From contig BMAT01007857.1 of NCBI GenBank assembly GCA_019649035.1, forward strand, positions 248,808 through 282,592: 33,785 bases of DNA. Reading direction: 5' to 3'. Of the stretch, positions 1-9,697 are shown piece by piece (the stretch's first letter is position 1; the number at the start of each line of letters is the position of its first letter). Source of the stretch: Elysia marginata (lineage: Eukaryota; Mollusca; Gastropoda; Plakobranchidae). The position numbers and the translations under genes are program-made. Under the pieces are notes generated by a model, which saw only the letters and a list, made by a program, of their open reading frames with translations, searched no databases and had not been told where the DNA came from.

Positions 1-248
1 GTAAAATATTTGTGCACCAAAAGTTGTCTTTTTCGCAAAACGACCTGCTGTCACAGCCTCATATATTAGTTATGAAATTTTTTTTACAAGTTTTGCTTGG
101 TTTGCCGGCTTTACAGAATAGTTATGTTTTAGTTGCTTTTTTATGTAACCCATTGATTTAATTTTTGCCATCCATACATTGGTGCTTTGTGCTTGTGCTT
201 TCTTTTTTTTTTTTTAATTTTAAGTAAATGCTGCTTTGTTGTTATCAG

Positions 249-296
249 ATCTGACCACACTTGCTGATGTTGTGTGCACGGTTAACAACACCGAAG
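249..296 (+). CDS. Cassette exon of the NR2C-like receptor (hinge)
   Basis: This 48-bp exon has a CAG acceptor at 246-248 and a GT donor at 297-298. Read with one base carried from the previous exon it encodes DLTTLADVVCTVNNTE. It begins and ends in phase 1, so it can be included or skipped without changing frame. Its product closely resembles the start of the next exon (DLSTLASVVTTLATMG), so it looks like a duplicated exon. Expression is not shown by the sequence. Confidence 0.65.
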
Positions 297-2741
297 GTAC
301 TGTAACAGAACATTAACGTTATTACCCTGTTTGTCTAATCTGTAATCATTGACACTCCTTCACCCTGTTTTTCAGAAGACAAATGCTCTCAATTTTTTAA
401 TTTGCACGCAATGAGAAAAGGAATTTTTTTTAAAAATCAGAATGTTAATTTTTCATTTATATTTTTTTACATTAGCCTCACAATAGTTTTATAATGTACA
501 GAGGTTGATTACCTTGTTTGATGAACAGATTTCAATGAAATTCATTTATTTGATATGGAATTCTTAATTATCTTAGTTTAGCAACAGATCTCAATGAAGT
601 TCATGTATTAGATATCGAATTATGATAAGATGCTGATCCGTGTTAAAACTTTACAAAATATCAGTTTTTAAATCCAGTAATACGGTTCTCCTTCTTTGCT
701 CTTTGTTAATGTGTGAAAAAGTGTTTAAAAATTTTAGGTCACCTGCCCTTGCAATTTTCCGTGTCTCTAGACCTTTCCTTTTAGATTTACTCTGCAGGCA
801 TTCTTAATGTGTTCACATAAGTGGAACAAGCTTATTATTTTTTATCTTTCTGATTCTAAATGTCAGATATACAGCTTACTAAGATGCAGTCAAGAAGTTC
901 TTCCTGGCTTTCTTCTTTTAATCAAGTCATTATTCCTCACACCACTGAAAGTACATGTGTTATATATTATATTACTGATAACATAACTTATGCCTCTTAA
1001 TCCTTGATTGCAGATATTCAGGAAATTCATTTTCACATTTTGTTCTTGTTAAGCATTTTTTTGCATTTCTCTTCATACCTCAAGAAAAATTTGTGTGTTT
1101 GTGTGTGTGTGTGTGTGCTGTGCAGCTCTTTCTATCTTGTGTTTCCCACAAGCTCCCATCCCTTCCCCTTTTTTAATTCACTATGATCATTTGACCGTAA
1201 ACTATGGTCTTGCCTCACAGTAAAAGTTCGGGTAGAGGCAGAAACATGTATGCCAACGTGAATTTATCTTCGACAATTTTTTTTATCAGATCTCTTTTTT
1301 TTTTTATATCTTTTTGGAAAGTTGCAATTTGTCGTGAATATCAATCATCACAGGAAAGAAAGAATGGATGATAATTGACATTGTAAGAATACTATAGAAA
1401 AAAGGAAAATACTGAAAAGTTTTTAAAATTGTTAGAAAATGTGCATGTTAGAAGCCTAAATATTGGATGAAAATTTTTGCCTTTTCCGTTCGAATTTGGA
1501 AACATCTTTAGGACTTTCGGACTTGCATAGCTTCTTGATTGCTGAATGATTGAAAGGGATAAATTTATAATAAAAAACTGAAAACTTGATGAAAAGAAAA
1601 TTGGCAAAAAGGGAAGGGTATCTCAAATTTTTGGGATGGTAGTATTTAAAAAAAAATTTACTTGACAAACAGTATTTTTTTATGACTCAAAAAACAAATT
1701 CAAAATCGCTACATTTCGTGGTTGCAGATGGGCCTAAATTTTCATGAAAGCTATTCAAAACCTCAAGCTAAATTCCTCCTCTTCTATAAACTGAAGTTTT
1801 CTATGTGGAAAAAAAAAAAACAACACACAACAGAATATGTTCTTAATTCTTTCTGTCCTGTCTATGTGTTTTTCAGATTTGTCAACCCTAGCAAGTGTTG
1901 TTACCACTCTAGCGACCATGGGCAAAGAGGAAATAACTCTCGAAGATCTCGCCAGCCATCAAGTGGCCACCAATTCTCCATCTCACAACAACGGCGATGC
2001 CAATAACCGCGGTACTCCAGACGCTGCTGCCCGTGCATTTGACAACCTGGCAAAAGCTGTACAAAGTCCGCAAAGCCAAGTATGTCAAACATTATTTTAA
2101 CCTTCTGTGCCCGTAACAGGGCTTAAGCGGTGGAAAGCATTATATTAATAAGCACGGTAACACTGCTTAAGCGGTGGAAGGCTTGTAGCTCATAACAGTA
2201 AGCACCGTAACACCGCTAAAGTGGTGAAGCTAGGTCGCAGTAAAGTGGGGCAATCAGACGTTTTTTTTCCCAACCAATGCAGATTTAATTTGCATTGGTG
2301 CAGCAGATAAAAGAAATATAGTTGCACCCATGTCTTGTTCAATAGACCATTTTTCTTTTATGAACTAAACAAAATTTACAATGAAACAGAGTCCACCAGA
2401 ACCCAGAACTGAAATACTAAACATATAATAATATATGTAAACAGCTTTTTTTTTCAGTCGCTGTAGTACTACTAGCAACTTTTGATGATTTTGATGGTCT
2501 GTGAGTGTTACCAAGAGAAGACAATAGCTGTGTTTTTGACTCAGGAGGCCATGCATAGGGTTGTGAACCCTGACCTCTTGATTTTTTCATGACCTTATAA
2601 CCTGGCCTCCTGAGTTCAAAACATCCAGTCTATAGTTATAGAAGAAAAGTATTTTACTTTATTACTATCATTATAGCTGTTACTACCACTCCTCCTTCTC
2701 CTCCTCCTCCTCCTACTACTACTACTACTACTACTATCACT

Positions 2742-2773
<32 letters not shown>

Positions 2774-5700
2774 TTGCTACTACTATCACTTACTACTACT
2801 ACCTACTACTACTGCTGCTGTGGACATGATCATCACTGTTATTTACAATGTTATTTTATTTATCATCCACACTGCATTGCTATTCTCTCCTATAAGAACA
2901 CGAGTCTATTAGATCAGTCGGGGCTGTCGGATGCTGCCTGCACTGATCAGTCTGGGCTTGGTGAGGGAGACAACTCTACTGTGGAAATTCAAGGTATGCC
3001 GTATTGGCAAGCGCAGCAAATCTTGCATGCAAATTAAATGCTTTGCCATGTTTTATCAAATTGAGTGATTAGAAATTGGAGAGTATAAGATTTACTTTCA
3101 TACAGGGCATAACAACTTCTATGGCTTGGCAAGAAAATCTGGTACATGTATGTTAATGAAATGCATTGCCATATTGTTTTTATTAAATTAAATGATGAAT
3201 AAGATTTTATAAGATTTACTTTTATAATTATGCAAAGCATAACAGTGAGTTTTAAATAAATGTGAGGGCTTGAGATTTATAGTTTACGAGAAATCCGTTA
3301 TAGAAGAAAGTAAAGAAAATGTAAACTTCTTTTATTTTCAGGTCCGCTTTTGACTGAAGCCAACTTTGCATTCACCTTGACGACCCCTTCACCGATGCCG
3401 ACGTACTTGAACATACACTACATCTGTGAGAGTGCCTCAAGACTTCTCTTCCTCTCCATGCACTGGACCAGATCTGTCTCGGCTTTTCAGGAGCTCAAGT
3501 AAGTCTGAATTTTACTAAAATATGAAACACTTGTGTGTGGGCTTCTAGGAAAGTCTGCCAATATTGATTAACCATGTGGAGACTTCCGGGGGTTTTGAAT
3601 TTTCACTTCTCTTGTTTGTGCATTTGGCTCTTATACTATATCTTGATTAAAGCCAGAAGCATTTTTTTTTACCCACAATTAATAATGTCTTTTTTCTCAA
3701 ATCAACCACCAGTGAAACTCAACTTATCTTTTGGGAATACTATCGGTTTTATATTGCAATTAATCACAGTTCAATTCCAATATTCTGGACTTTATGGGAA
3801 CAAAATTCAATTTTGAGTTGTAAAAAAAAATTGTAGAGGTCCCACAAAATGAGTCTACATGCGAGATATTGTGATGTGGAGTTATATAGGCCTTTAAAAG
3901 CTTTCTTATATGGTGAAAAAAATTACTTGAGTACATGTTAATTAGGTTCTGCGTTAATGCACTTGAAAGACAAGGAATCCAAGTGGCACAATTTTCAAAA
4001 AGTGGAAAAAATTGGACTAAAAGTTTTCATATTGTAGAAGCCAAAACAGCATTACCATGTTTTAAGAACCCCTAAAATACATTTAAAATTTTTGTTTTGA
4101 TTGTCTCCTAAGAGGATGTGAAACATCATAAACTTTCAAATTGAGCAAAAACAATTTTGCGTAAAAATTTGACCAAGCGCTTAAAAATGCTCTTTTTCTT
4201 AAATTGACCAACACCGCAAGTAGACTCATTTTGGGGGACCGCTACACACTTTATGTGGACTTGAATGAAATGCCCGTTTTCTCAAATTAACCACCAGTGG
4301 AATTCATTTCATTGTGTGGGAGTGCTAGATTATTGTTTCTGTATGTGTTTGTAAATGTTAATTGTAACCAATGGACATTGACCTTTATATATTATGTGGT
4401 AAAAATTCTCAGTGACCTAAATTTTGCTTACTTTGCCCCACACAACAGCTCAGACCTTCAGACAGCCTTGGTGCGCTCGTGTTGGAGCGAGCTCTTCACT
4501 CTCGGCCTGGCGCAATGCTCTTCCACCATGTGTTTGCCGACCATGCTGGCGGCCATCTTGAATCATTTGCAGTCCAGTTTGCAAAGAGGAGGTAAAAACA
4601 CCTTTATTTGAACTTTTTGATTTTAAAAGCCTCTATCTTTTTTTTTTGTACTTCATAAGTCCTTGCTACATGGTGTGTCTGGAAACGGACAACTGCTTTT
4701 GGTGACAGATGTCAGCAATGCAGAGGGTTTACAATCCAATGAACTTTTTGGGAACATTTATAAAGTTTATTAAAAGCACAATCGCTTTACATTTTGATTT
4801 GAATTCTAAAATCAATTTTCAATAAAAGAAAAAACCCATCGAAACTAGAAAATGACACTTAAGACTCAATCTTAAAGTCTTTGTACTTTTTATACTATAA
4901 GTATTTATACCACATAAAGTTTCTGTTTTGATCATTCCAATGATCAGAAATATTCACGCAACCCACAGATTGGCAGCACTCGTAAATCTTTGTGTCAGGC
5001 CAGGGGGAAATTTTTTTACCAGTCTGCTTTTCTTTTCGTTTCAGATCATGAAAATCAAGAGAAAGTGAAAAATGTGATAGAGCATATTGTCCGGCTCCAG
5101 GACTATGTCTCCTCCACCCAAAGGTTAAATATTTCCCCGGCCGAGTTTGCCTATCTCAAGACGCTGGTCCTGTTTGCTCCTGGTAAGTCAGAGCATTTTT
5201 CTTGTCCGTGAATAAATTTCTTACTATCCTTTTTTTAAAATTGAATTTTCGATGAATGGTACTGACAACTAGGTTGTATATTTGGTCCAGAAACATTAGC
5301 TAAGTTCATGATAATTGAAAATGTTCTCTCTTCTTTTCTTTAGGTAAAGGCTAATTAGATTGATGCTGTATACGAAAGCTCATGGAGAACCAAAATATCT
5401 TTCACTGTAAGAGAATGGCACTAAAAAGTAGAAAAACAAAATCTTGTCGTCAGTTTGACCTTTGCCTTGAAAGACCTCAGTATAATTGTTTAATACATTT
5501 TAGGTAGAGGCAATTATAAATAATTTGTTTCAATAAATTTTTAGAAATTTCTCTCAGGCTGCTTGAAAGCGCAAATATGAAGGAAGGCAAGTGATTAAAA
5601 AAGTTATTTTTACATTTCAACTTTTCAATTTATAAATATTCTGTTCCCAATTTACATTTTATTGCATCGCAGATTTAACAAAAATGATTTACTCCTCAGA

Positions 5701-6508
5701 TAATCCTAATGTACGAGACAAAAGGCTGATAGGGCAACTGCAAGAGAAGGCACGCAGGGAGCTGCTTCAGGCCTGCACGTCGCCGGGAAGCTCTGAGCGT
5801 GTTTCTCAGCTTCTGCTGCGATTAATTCCGCTGAAAACGTTTGTGCCGGCCGTGATGGAGGAGCTTTTCTTCTCGGCCCTCACTGGGTCTGTACAGATAG
5901 ACAACATCATCCCCTACATTCTGCGTATGGAGACGGCGGAATATAACCTGCAGATGACCGGGCAGACGGGTGCTGCTGCTGTATCCAAGATGTATGGTGC
6001 GGTGGCTGTTCCGGCTCTTCATGACCCCAGCCAGGCGGACCAGCCTGCCAGTGTGCCTCTAGTGCTGGAGTCGGCAGCGTCCGGAAACGTCACTGCAGCT
6101 GCAACATCGGCTTCAGCAGGCTCGGCTGCAACAGTCGTGGGAGGGACCGTTATTGGGGGCGATTCTACGTCATCAGAGTCGACTGTTCAGGTGACCATAG
6201 GGCAGGGGCCTGATGCCGAGACAATTACTATCACCACCAATCGTCCCAATGATAGCAGTGCTGCTGCGACCATCAGCAACGCCAGTTCCAGCAACAATAA
6301 TGGGGTTGGTGTTGCCGAATCTGTGAGCTTTACTACTAGCGAGAATGTTACTGCCAACAAAGTCAGTCCCCCTGCAGTGGCCCCGTCATCTCAGTCCCAA
6401 CAACAGCTGGTGATCACCACAAACACAGTGGGTATACAACGTAGAGACCCAGGACACGTGTTAACAATTCAGAGTGGGACCCAAAACCCCACAACCTCCG
6501 CCACCTAA
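249..6508 (+). CDS. NR2C-type (TR2/TR4-like) orphan nuclear receptor, 3' part of gene
   Basis: Seven exons can be joined in phase: 249-296 (probable cassette), 1877-2079, 2897-2993, 3342-3498, 4449-4591, 5045-5182 and 5700-6508 (or from 5673). Without the cassette they encode about 514 residues. In order these give a hinge segment (DLSTLASVVTTLATMG), a ligand-binding domain from about GPLLTEANFAFTL through the hallmark ESASRLLFLSMHW to helix 12 (IDNIIPYILRMET), and a low-complexity tail. From family knowledge, the wording closely follows human TR4 (NR2C2), for example SASRLLFLSMHW, ELFTLGLAQC and EELFF. The receptor should bind direct-repeat hormone response elements in the nucleus through a zinc-finger domain that is not in this window. 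All introns are GT-AG and all phases agree. The gene is 5'-truncated by the window edge; the first bases (GTAAAA) even look like a splice donor. NR2C is firm; TR2 versus TR4 should not be forced on an invertebrate gene. Confidence 0.93.
524..621. repeat. Two-copy tandem duplication, about 59-bp period, in receptor intron
   Basis: AACAGATTTCAATGAAATTC at 524 recurs as AACAGATCTCAATGAAGTTC at 583, and the similarity continues to GATAT.GAATT. It lies in the intron between the cassette exon and the 203-bp exon. Confidence 0.7.
1099..1117. repeat. (TG)n microsatellite
   Basis: An uninterrupted GT dinucleotide run of about 19 bp in the first visible intron. Confidence 0.9.
1877..2079 (+). CDS. NR2C-like receptor exon, hinge region
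   Basis: The acceptor TTTTTCAG ends at 1876 and the donor GTATGT begins at 2080. The exon is 203 bp, enters in phase 1 and leaves in phase 0. It encodes the conserved DLSTLASVVTTLATMGK hinge motif of TR4-type receptors, then a polar stretch, then ARAFDNLAKAVQS. That last part corresponds to the SRAFDTLAKAL segment just before the ligand-binding domain in human TR4. Confidence 0.92.
2097..2420. repeat. Dispersed repeat family A, copy 1
   Basis: It starts 17 bp after a receptor splice donor with TAACCTTCTGTGCCCGTA and ends around AGAACTGAAATACTAA. A diverged direct copy lies at 13832-14095. The two share, among others, the CATGT.TTGTT.AATAGA and TTTACAATGAAA blocks in the same order. The first part carries three internal units beginning GTAACA at 2113, 2157 and 2207, each followed by a near-palindrome like CACTGCTTAAGCGGTG. 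The family is not recognised. Confidence 0.65.
2538..2614. repeat. Inverted repeat (hairpin) in receptor intron
   Basis: CTCAGGAGGCCA at 2540-2551 is exactly complementary to TGGCCTCCTGAG at 2603-2614, with a 51-nt spacer. The pairing nearly extends one side further (TTTTGA). A second small palindrome, AGGGTT-gtg-AACCCT, lies in the spacer. Confidence 0.7.
2680..2821. repeat. Trinucleotide microsatellite (CTC/CTA)n
   Basis: A run of CTC then CTA/ACT triplets, with a repeated CTACTATCACTTACTACTAC block. It ends about 75 bp upstream of the receptor exon acceptor at 2896. Confidence 0.9.
2897..2993 (+). CDS. NR2C-like receptor exon, linker before the ligand-binding domain
   Basis: The exon is 97 bp, entering in phase 0 after TATAAG (2891-2896) and leaving in phase 1 before GTATGC at 2994. 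It encodes a polar linker, NTSLLDQSGLSDAAC through STVEIQ, in which DQSGL occurs twice. Frame continuity with both neighbours supports it. The acceptor is the least certain boundary, because other AG dinucleotides (2905, 2912, 2917) lie just downstream. Only the chosen one keeps phase 0 with an open frame and a pyrimidine-rich lead. Confidence 0.78.
3342..3498 (+). CDS. NR2C-like receptor exon, start of ligand-binding domain
   Basis: The acceptor TTTTCAG ends at 3341 and the donor is a consensus GTAAGT at 3499. The 157-bp exon runs from phase 1 to phase 2. It encodes GPLLTEANFAFTL, TPSPMPTYLNIHYICE and SASRLLFLSMHW, covering helices 1 to 3. These are near-identical in wording to human TR4 in the same order. 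Confidence 0.95.
3694..4306. repeat. Direct repeats bracketing an inverted-repeat element
   Basis: TTCTCAAATCAACCACCAGT at 3694 recurs as TTCTCAAATTAACCACCAGT at 4279. The 28-bp similarity differs at a few positions. The pair brackets the inverted-repeat element at 3832-4246, so the whole structure may be one larger unit. Confidence 0.55.
3832..4246. mobile_element. MITE-like element with 32-bp terminal inverted repeats
   Basis: The left end starts TGTAGAGGTCCCACAAAATG and the right end, read in reverse complement, starts TGTAGCGGTCCCCCAAAATG. The 32-bp ends differ at three positions. The element is 415 bp and has no coding capacity. It sits in the 950-bp intron between two ligand-binding-domain exons. 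I cannot see a clear target-site duplication, so the superfamily is not assigned. Confidence 0.7.
4449..4591 (+). CDS. NR2C-like receptor exon, ligand-binding domain helices 4-6
   Basis: The 143-bp exon has its acceptor at 4447-4448 and donor GTAAAA at 4592, and runs from phase 2 to phase 1. It encodes SDLQTALVRSCWSELFTLGL followed by AQCSSTMCLPTMLAAILNHL, matching the helix 4/5 signature of the NR2C family. The split codon with the previous exon gives AAC (Asn). Confidence 0.95.
5045..5182 (+). CDS. NR2C-like receptor exon, ligand-binding domain helices 7-8
   Basis: The acceptor TTTCAG ends at 5044 and the donor is GTAAGT at 5183. The 138-bp exon enters and leaves in phase 1. It encodes DHENQEKVKNVIEHIVRLQD and then AEFAYLKTLVLFAP. 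This aligns with EYAYLKAIVLFSPD of human TR4. Confidence 0.95.
5183..5699 (+). other. Intron of the NR2C-like gene with two possible acceptors
   Basis: The AT-rich intron ends either at the CAG of 5670-5672 or at the CAG of 5697-5699. Both leave the reading frame intact. Nothing else is seen in it. Confidence 0.7.
5700..6508 (+). CDS. NR2C-like receptor terminal coding exon: helices 9-12 and long tail
   Basis: With the acceptor CTCCTCAG ending at 5699, the split codon gives PDNPNVRDKRLIGQLQEKA, which is collinear with PDHPSLENMEQIEKFQEKA of human TR4. An alternative acceptor at 5671-5672 would start the exon at 5673 in the same phase and add nine residues (LTKMIYSSD). Helices 10-12 follow (SQLLLRLIPL, MEELFFSALTGSVQIDN, IIPYILRMET). 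After helix 12 come about 190 more residues, rich in Ala, Ser, Thr, Val, Gln and Asn, up to the TAA at 6506-6508. Human TR4 stops about 14 residues after the same point. Confidence 0.94.
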
Positions 6509-7730
6509 ATAAGAAGACCTTTGTCGTTTCTGTAACTTTGTCTCTTGATCTGTCATTATTTTAGTTTGTCTTATCTCTGTCTGGCTGTCTGAACTCTGCT
6601 TTCTCTGCATCTTCATAGTTGTGTGAAACATTTATATAGATTGGTGGCTTTGTGGACTGGTAGACAGACAAGACATGGCAAATGAGTGTAATATATTCAT
6701 TATATTTGCTTTACTTATCACAAAGGTTTTTGGTTTTTGGCAGTATTGGCGAGTGAATGAAAACTATGGTTTTCAGTGTTAAACATAATATTACTATTTG
6801 AAAACATTTCAGTGATAAAATGGGACAATTCATGGTGAGCTTGATCTTGTATTTATGATATTTTATTCTTTACGATCGGCTCCTGTGTGCTGTACAACCA
6901 TATCTTTATCGTGGCAATTCATGCGCTGTGAAGCAAGTGTGTTTGCAGTTACTCTTTCTTTGCTACCATATGCTTGCTCAAGATAGACTGATGTCTTGAA
7001 AGGCCTTAAGATACATCCTTTGAAGTTGTCCCCATTGTGTCTATCATAATAATGCACAATTTTTTTTAATGAAGGTCTTAATACTAAGCACTTTCCTTGT
7101 AGCACCTCGATTATTTGACAAGCTTTAAAGAATGTAGCAAAAGTATTTAACAAGATAAAAATAGCATGTTTTCTGCATGGTGTTTCTTTTGGAATACAAG
7201 ATGATTTTAGACATTTATGATTTTTTTTCCTGTTGTGGAAATAGCTGTTTAGAATGGCTTACTGATAAAAGTTAAGGGGATTTTTACTTTAGATAAGGTT
7301 GGTCTAAATTTTACCGTCAATCCGGAGACAGTAGAAGATCAGGGATATAAATCTTTCTAATTTAAGCTGGTTTCAGCTTTTTTTCCCCCTCGGCTTTTTT
7401 TTTTGTAGCTAAACTACTTTGTAATTCATGCAAGAAACAAAGAGCAAAGATTATTATAATTATTTTGTATTAAGAACAGGCCGGGCACACATTATCTGTG
7501 CACATTTATATAGAATTATTAGATCCTATGGCTAAACTCAACTGCTATTGTTGCCTGAGTTTGTGATAGTTTTAAACCAAGCTGCGTGCAAAAAAAAATA
7601 ATAATAAATAAATTTCTGTACTTAATCTACTATAATATGAAGGCATCTTTAATAATGTTAAGGAAAAAAAATTTGCACAGCAAGAATGCAGCACAATGAG
7701 TAAATTATGAAAAGCTTTCTGATATACCTA

Positions 7731-7736
7731 AATAAA
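7731..7736 (+). terminator. Candidate poly(A) signal AATAAA
   Basis: Exact AATAAA about 1.2 kb after the receptor stop codon, with TG-containing sequence downstream. It is one of several candidates. Confidence 0.3.
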
Positions 7737-8449
7737 GGCTAATTGTAAAATTAAATATGCATCTGAGTGGCACGATTCATCAGATCTAAAGATACATGTA
7801 TTGTATAAGGAATCCATTGATTTGGTCTCGTCTGGGGAGAATCGTAAACACATTTTAAGTAACAGTCTTTGTTTGTTACTTGTTTGTATATTTGTCTTAC
7901 TTAATTTCTTCTACTTTGTACATAGTTCTATTTTCTTACAATTTGTCTTAGCTACAAAATGACTGTTTTTTTTTTTTATTTTTGTTTTTTAACAAAAGGC
8001 ATGACATTCTCTCATTCTTTATCTTCCTTTGTAGGGCTCCAAATTACTGGATACTTCAAATATTTGGTTCCTAATCTTAAAAAGGACAAAACCTCTAAAT
8101 ACCACTCTGCTAAAAGTTACTGAATGTGAAGTAATTTTCGCTTTACCTTTACCTTTTTTTGCAGAGATTGGGCTTGGTACTTAAGATCTTTTAGTATCAG
8201 AATACAGTTGATATGATTTTAAGATAGATAAAAACTTTAACTGGTTAGTCTAACAAAACTGTGATCATTCATATGTGTGGTGATCGGGAAAAACCTCTTG
8301 GGAGACACACATATTTGTTAGGCAATATAACATTTAAATGGAGAGATTTGGGTTAGGTCTACACTGTTACTAACAATATTAGAGAACATGCAATATCGGC
8401 TAACTCAGAAGGATGAAGCCCATAGGGGATGAAATTCAGGATAGCTGAC

Positions 8450-8530
8450 GGGCTAACGGAGCCCCCCGAGTCAGCCAATTGGTTGCTGTAAAAACCACAC
8501 TGCCTATGGATGTTATTACGTCATACGTTA
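8450..8530. promoter_or_regulatory. GC-richer patch with CCAAT and CRE-like motifs
   Basis: CCAATTGG (8475-8482) and TTACGTCA (8516-8523) lie within 50 bp. The surrounding stretch is less AT-rich than its neighbours. These match CCAAT-box and ATF/CREB-type cores. No transcript start can be inferred, and chance occurrence is possible. Confidence 0.2.
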
Positions 8531-9691
8531 TTGTGGTCCTCACGCAACGTCTCTATTGTCATTATTGGACTAGCCATAATTTACAACCTCTTGTAATCAA
8601 CTGACAGTGTCATGAAAAAGTTCAAAGTGCAAAGTATTTAATTTTGTGTAAATTACAGACTCGACCACTTCATGATCAAGTATGGTTCCTCAACTAGTTT
8701 AAGTGGGATGTTCTTCATTCCGAAAAGTTCCTAACATGTCACTTCAACAAAAAGGCATATCACATTACTTATTGGTAAGTTGTTTTGAGATGATGAACTC
8801 AAATTGAAAGAAAAACACTTGGGGCGGAACATTTCTCTATTACAAACATGATTTACACAAGTACTAAATTTGACCCGTGTGAAAAGTTTTCCTGGAACGC
8901 CAGACATATTGTTTGAAATGGTAAATAATTCTATGAAAAAAAGCAATTAAACATATATGTTAAGTTCTGCAAGCAAAGTGAAAGCAAAAGAGATTTTTAA
9001 GTACACCTGATGGACAACAGAAAAACTAAAGCAGTAAAACTTGTATTTGCCATGAACTGCAAAAAAAGAATTTTTTTGTTATTGCTAAAAATAGCTTCTA
9101 TTAAGTTTTAAAATTAGATTTTTTGGACACTAAGACAGAGAGAATTATAATATATATTTCAGTATAATATAAAAGGAGGCCCTTCTAAACGAGTAAATTT
9201 TTTTTCTCCAAATTCACGGCAGACTCTCATGGGATATCACAAGCAGTCTCTGTCGTGATATCTGCTTCTTGATCTGAATCTTTAAGTCTCTTTTTTACCC
9301 CTTTTCTTTCCCCATGATAGAAAAAAAAAGCCTCTCAAAATTTTTATCCTATTATTCTGTCATGCTTGCAAGATTGGGAGGATAGCATTCTTAACTTTAA
9401 CTTTTGTTGGAAAAGAATGTTTCGGATATGAGTCATAGAAAATAAAGTAATTTAAAAAAATGAAATTAGCAAATTCAAACTAGGTTCGTTTTATTTTATG
9501 CACTAAAACTGACAAGTTTTCTTAAAACTGCTTCAGAAATTATGGTGTTTGTGATAATCAATTTTTAATGTATAAGCTCTCTGATCATTTTGATATGTTG
9601 CATCTGTGGCAATATTCCTACAAGCTTTCTTTTGTACATATATAGATCTTCGATTTTTTTCAATCAGTGATCATTCATACAAACTGAGATT

Positions 9692-9697
9692 AATAAA
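9692..9697 (+). terminator. Candidate distal poly(A) signal AATAAA
   Basis: Exact AATAAA followed within 20 bp by TGTTACATTTGTGGC, a GT-rich element of the kind expected downstream of a cleavage site. The two Pumilio-type motifs after it would then be outside the message. Confidence 0.3.

Larger units (their letters stand above)
297..1876 (+). other. Intron of the NR2C-like gene
   Basis: AT-rich intron of 1580 bp between the cassette exon and the 203-bp hinge exon. It holds the 59-bp duplication, a (TG)n run at about 1099-1117 and T tracts. No other coding sequence is seen. Confidence 0.7.

Noticed and set aside
1004-1186. Open frame with alternating Cys-Val
   Set aside because: It is a translation of the (TG)n run and lies within an intron.
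2774-2896. Upstream extension of the 2897-2993 exon as coding
   Set aside because: The frame is open only because of the CTA/ACT triplet repeat; a phase-0 acceptor at 2895-2896 fits the transcript better.
5342-5360. Pyrimidine tract plus AG at 5342 as an exon start
   Set aside because: No open frame with family similarity follows; stops appear at once.
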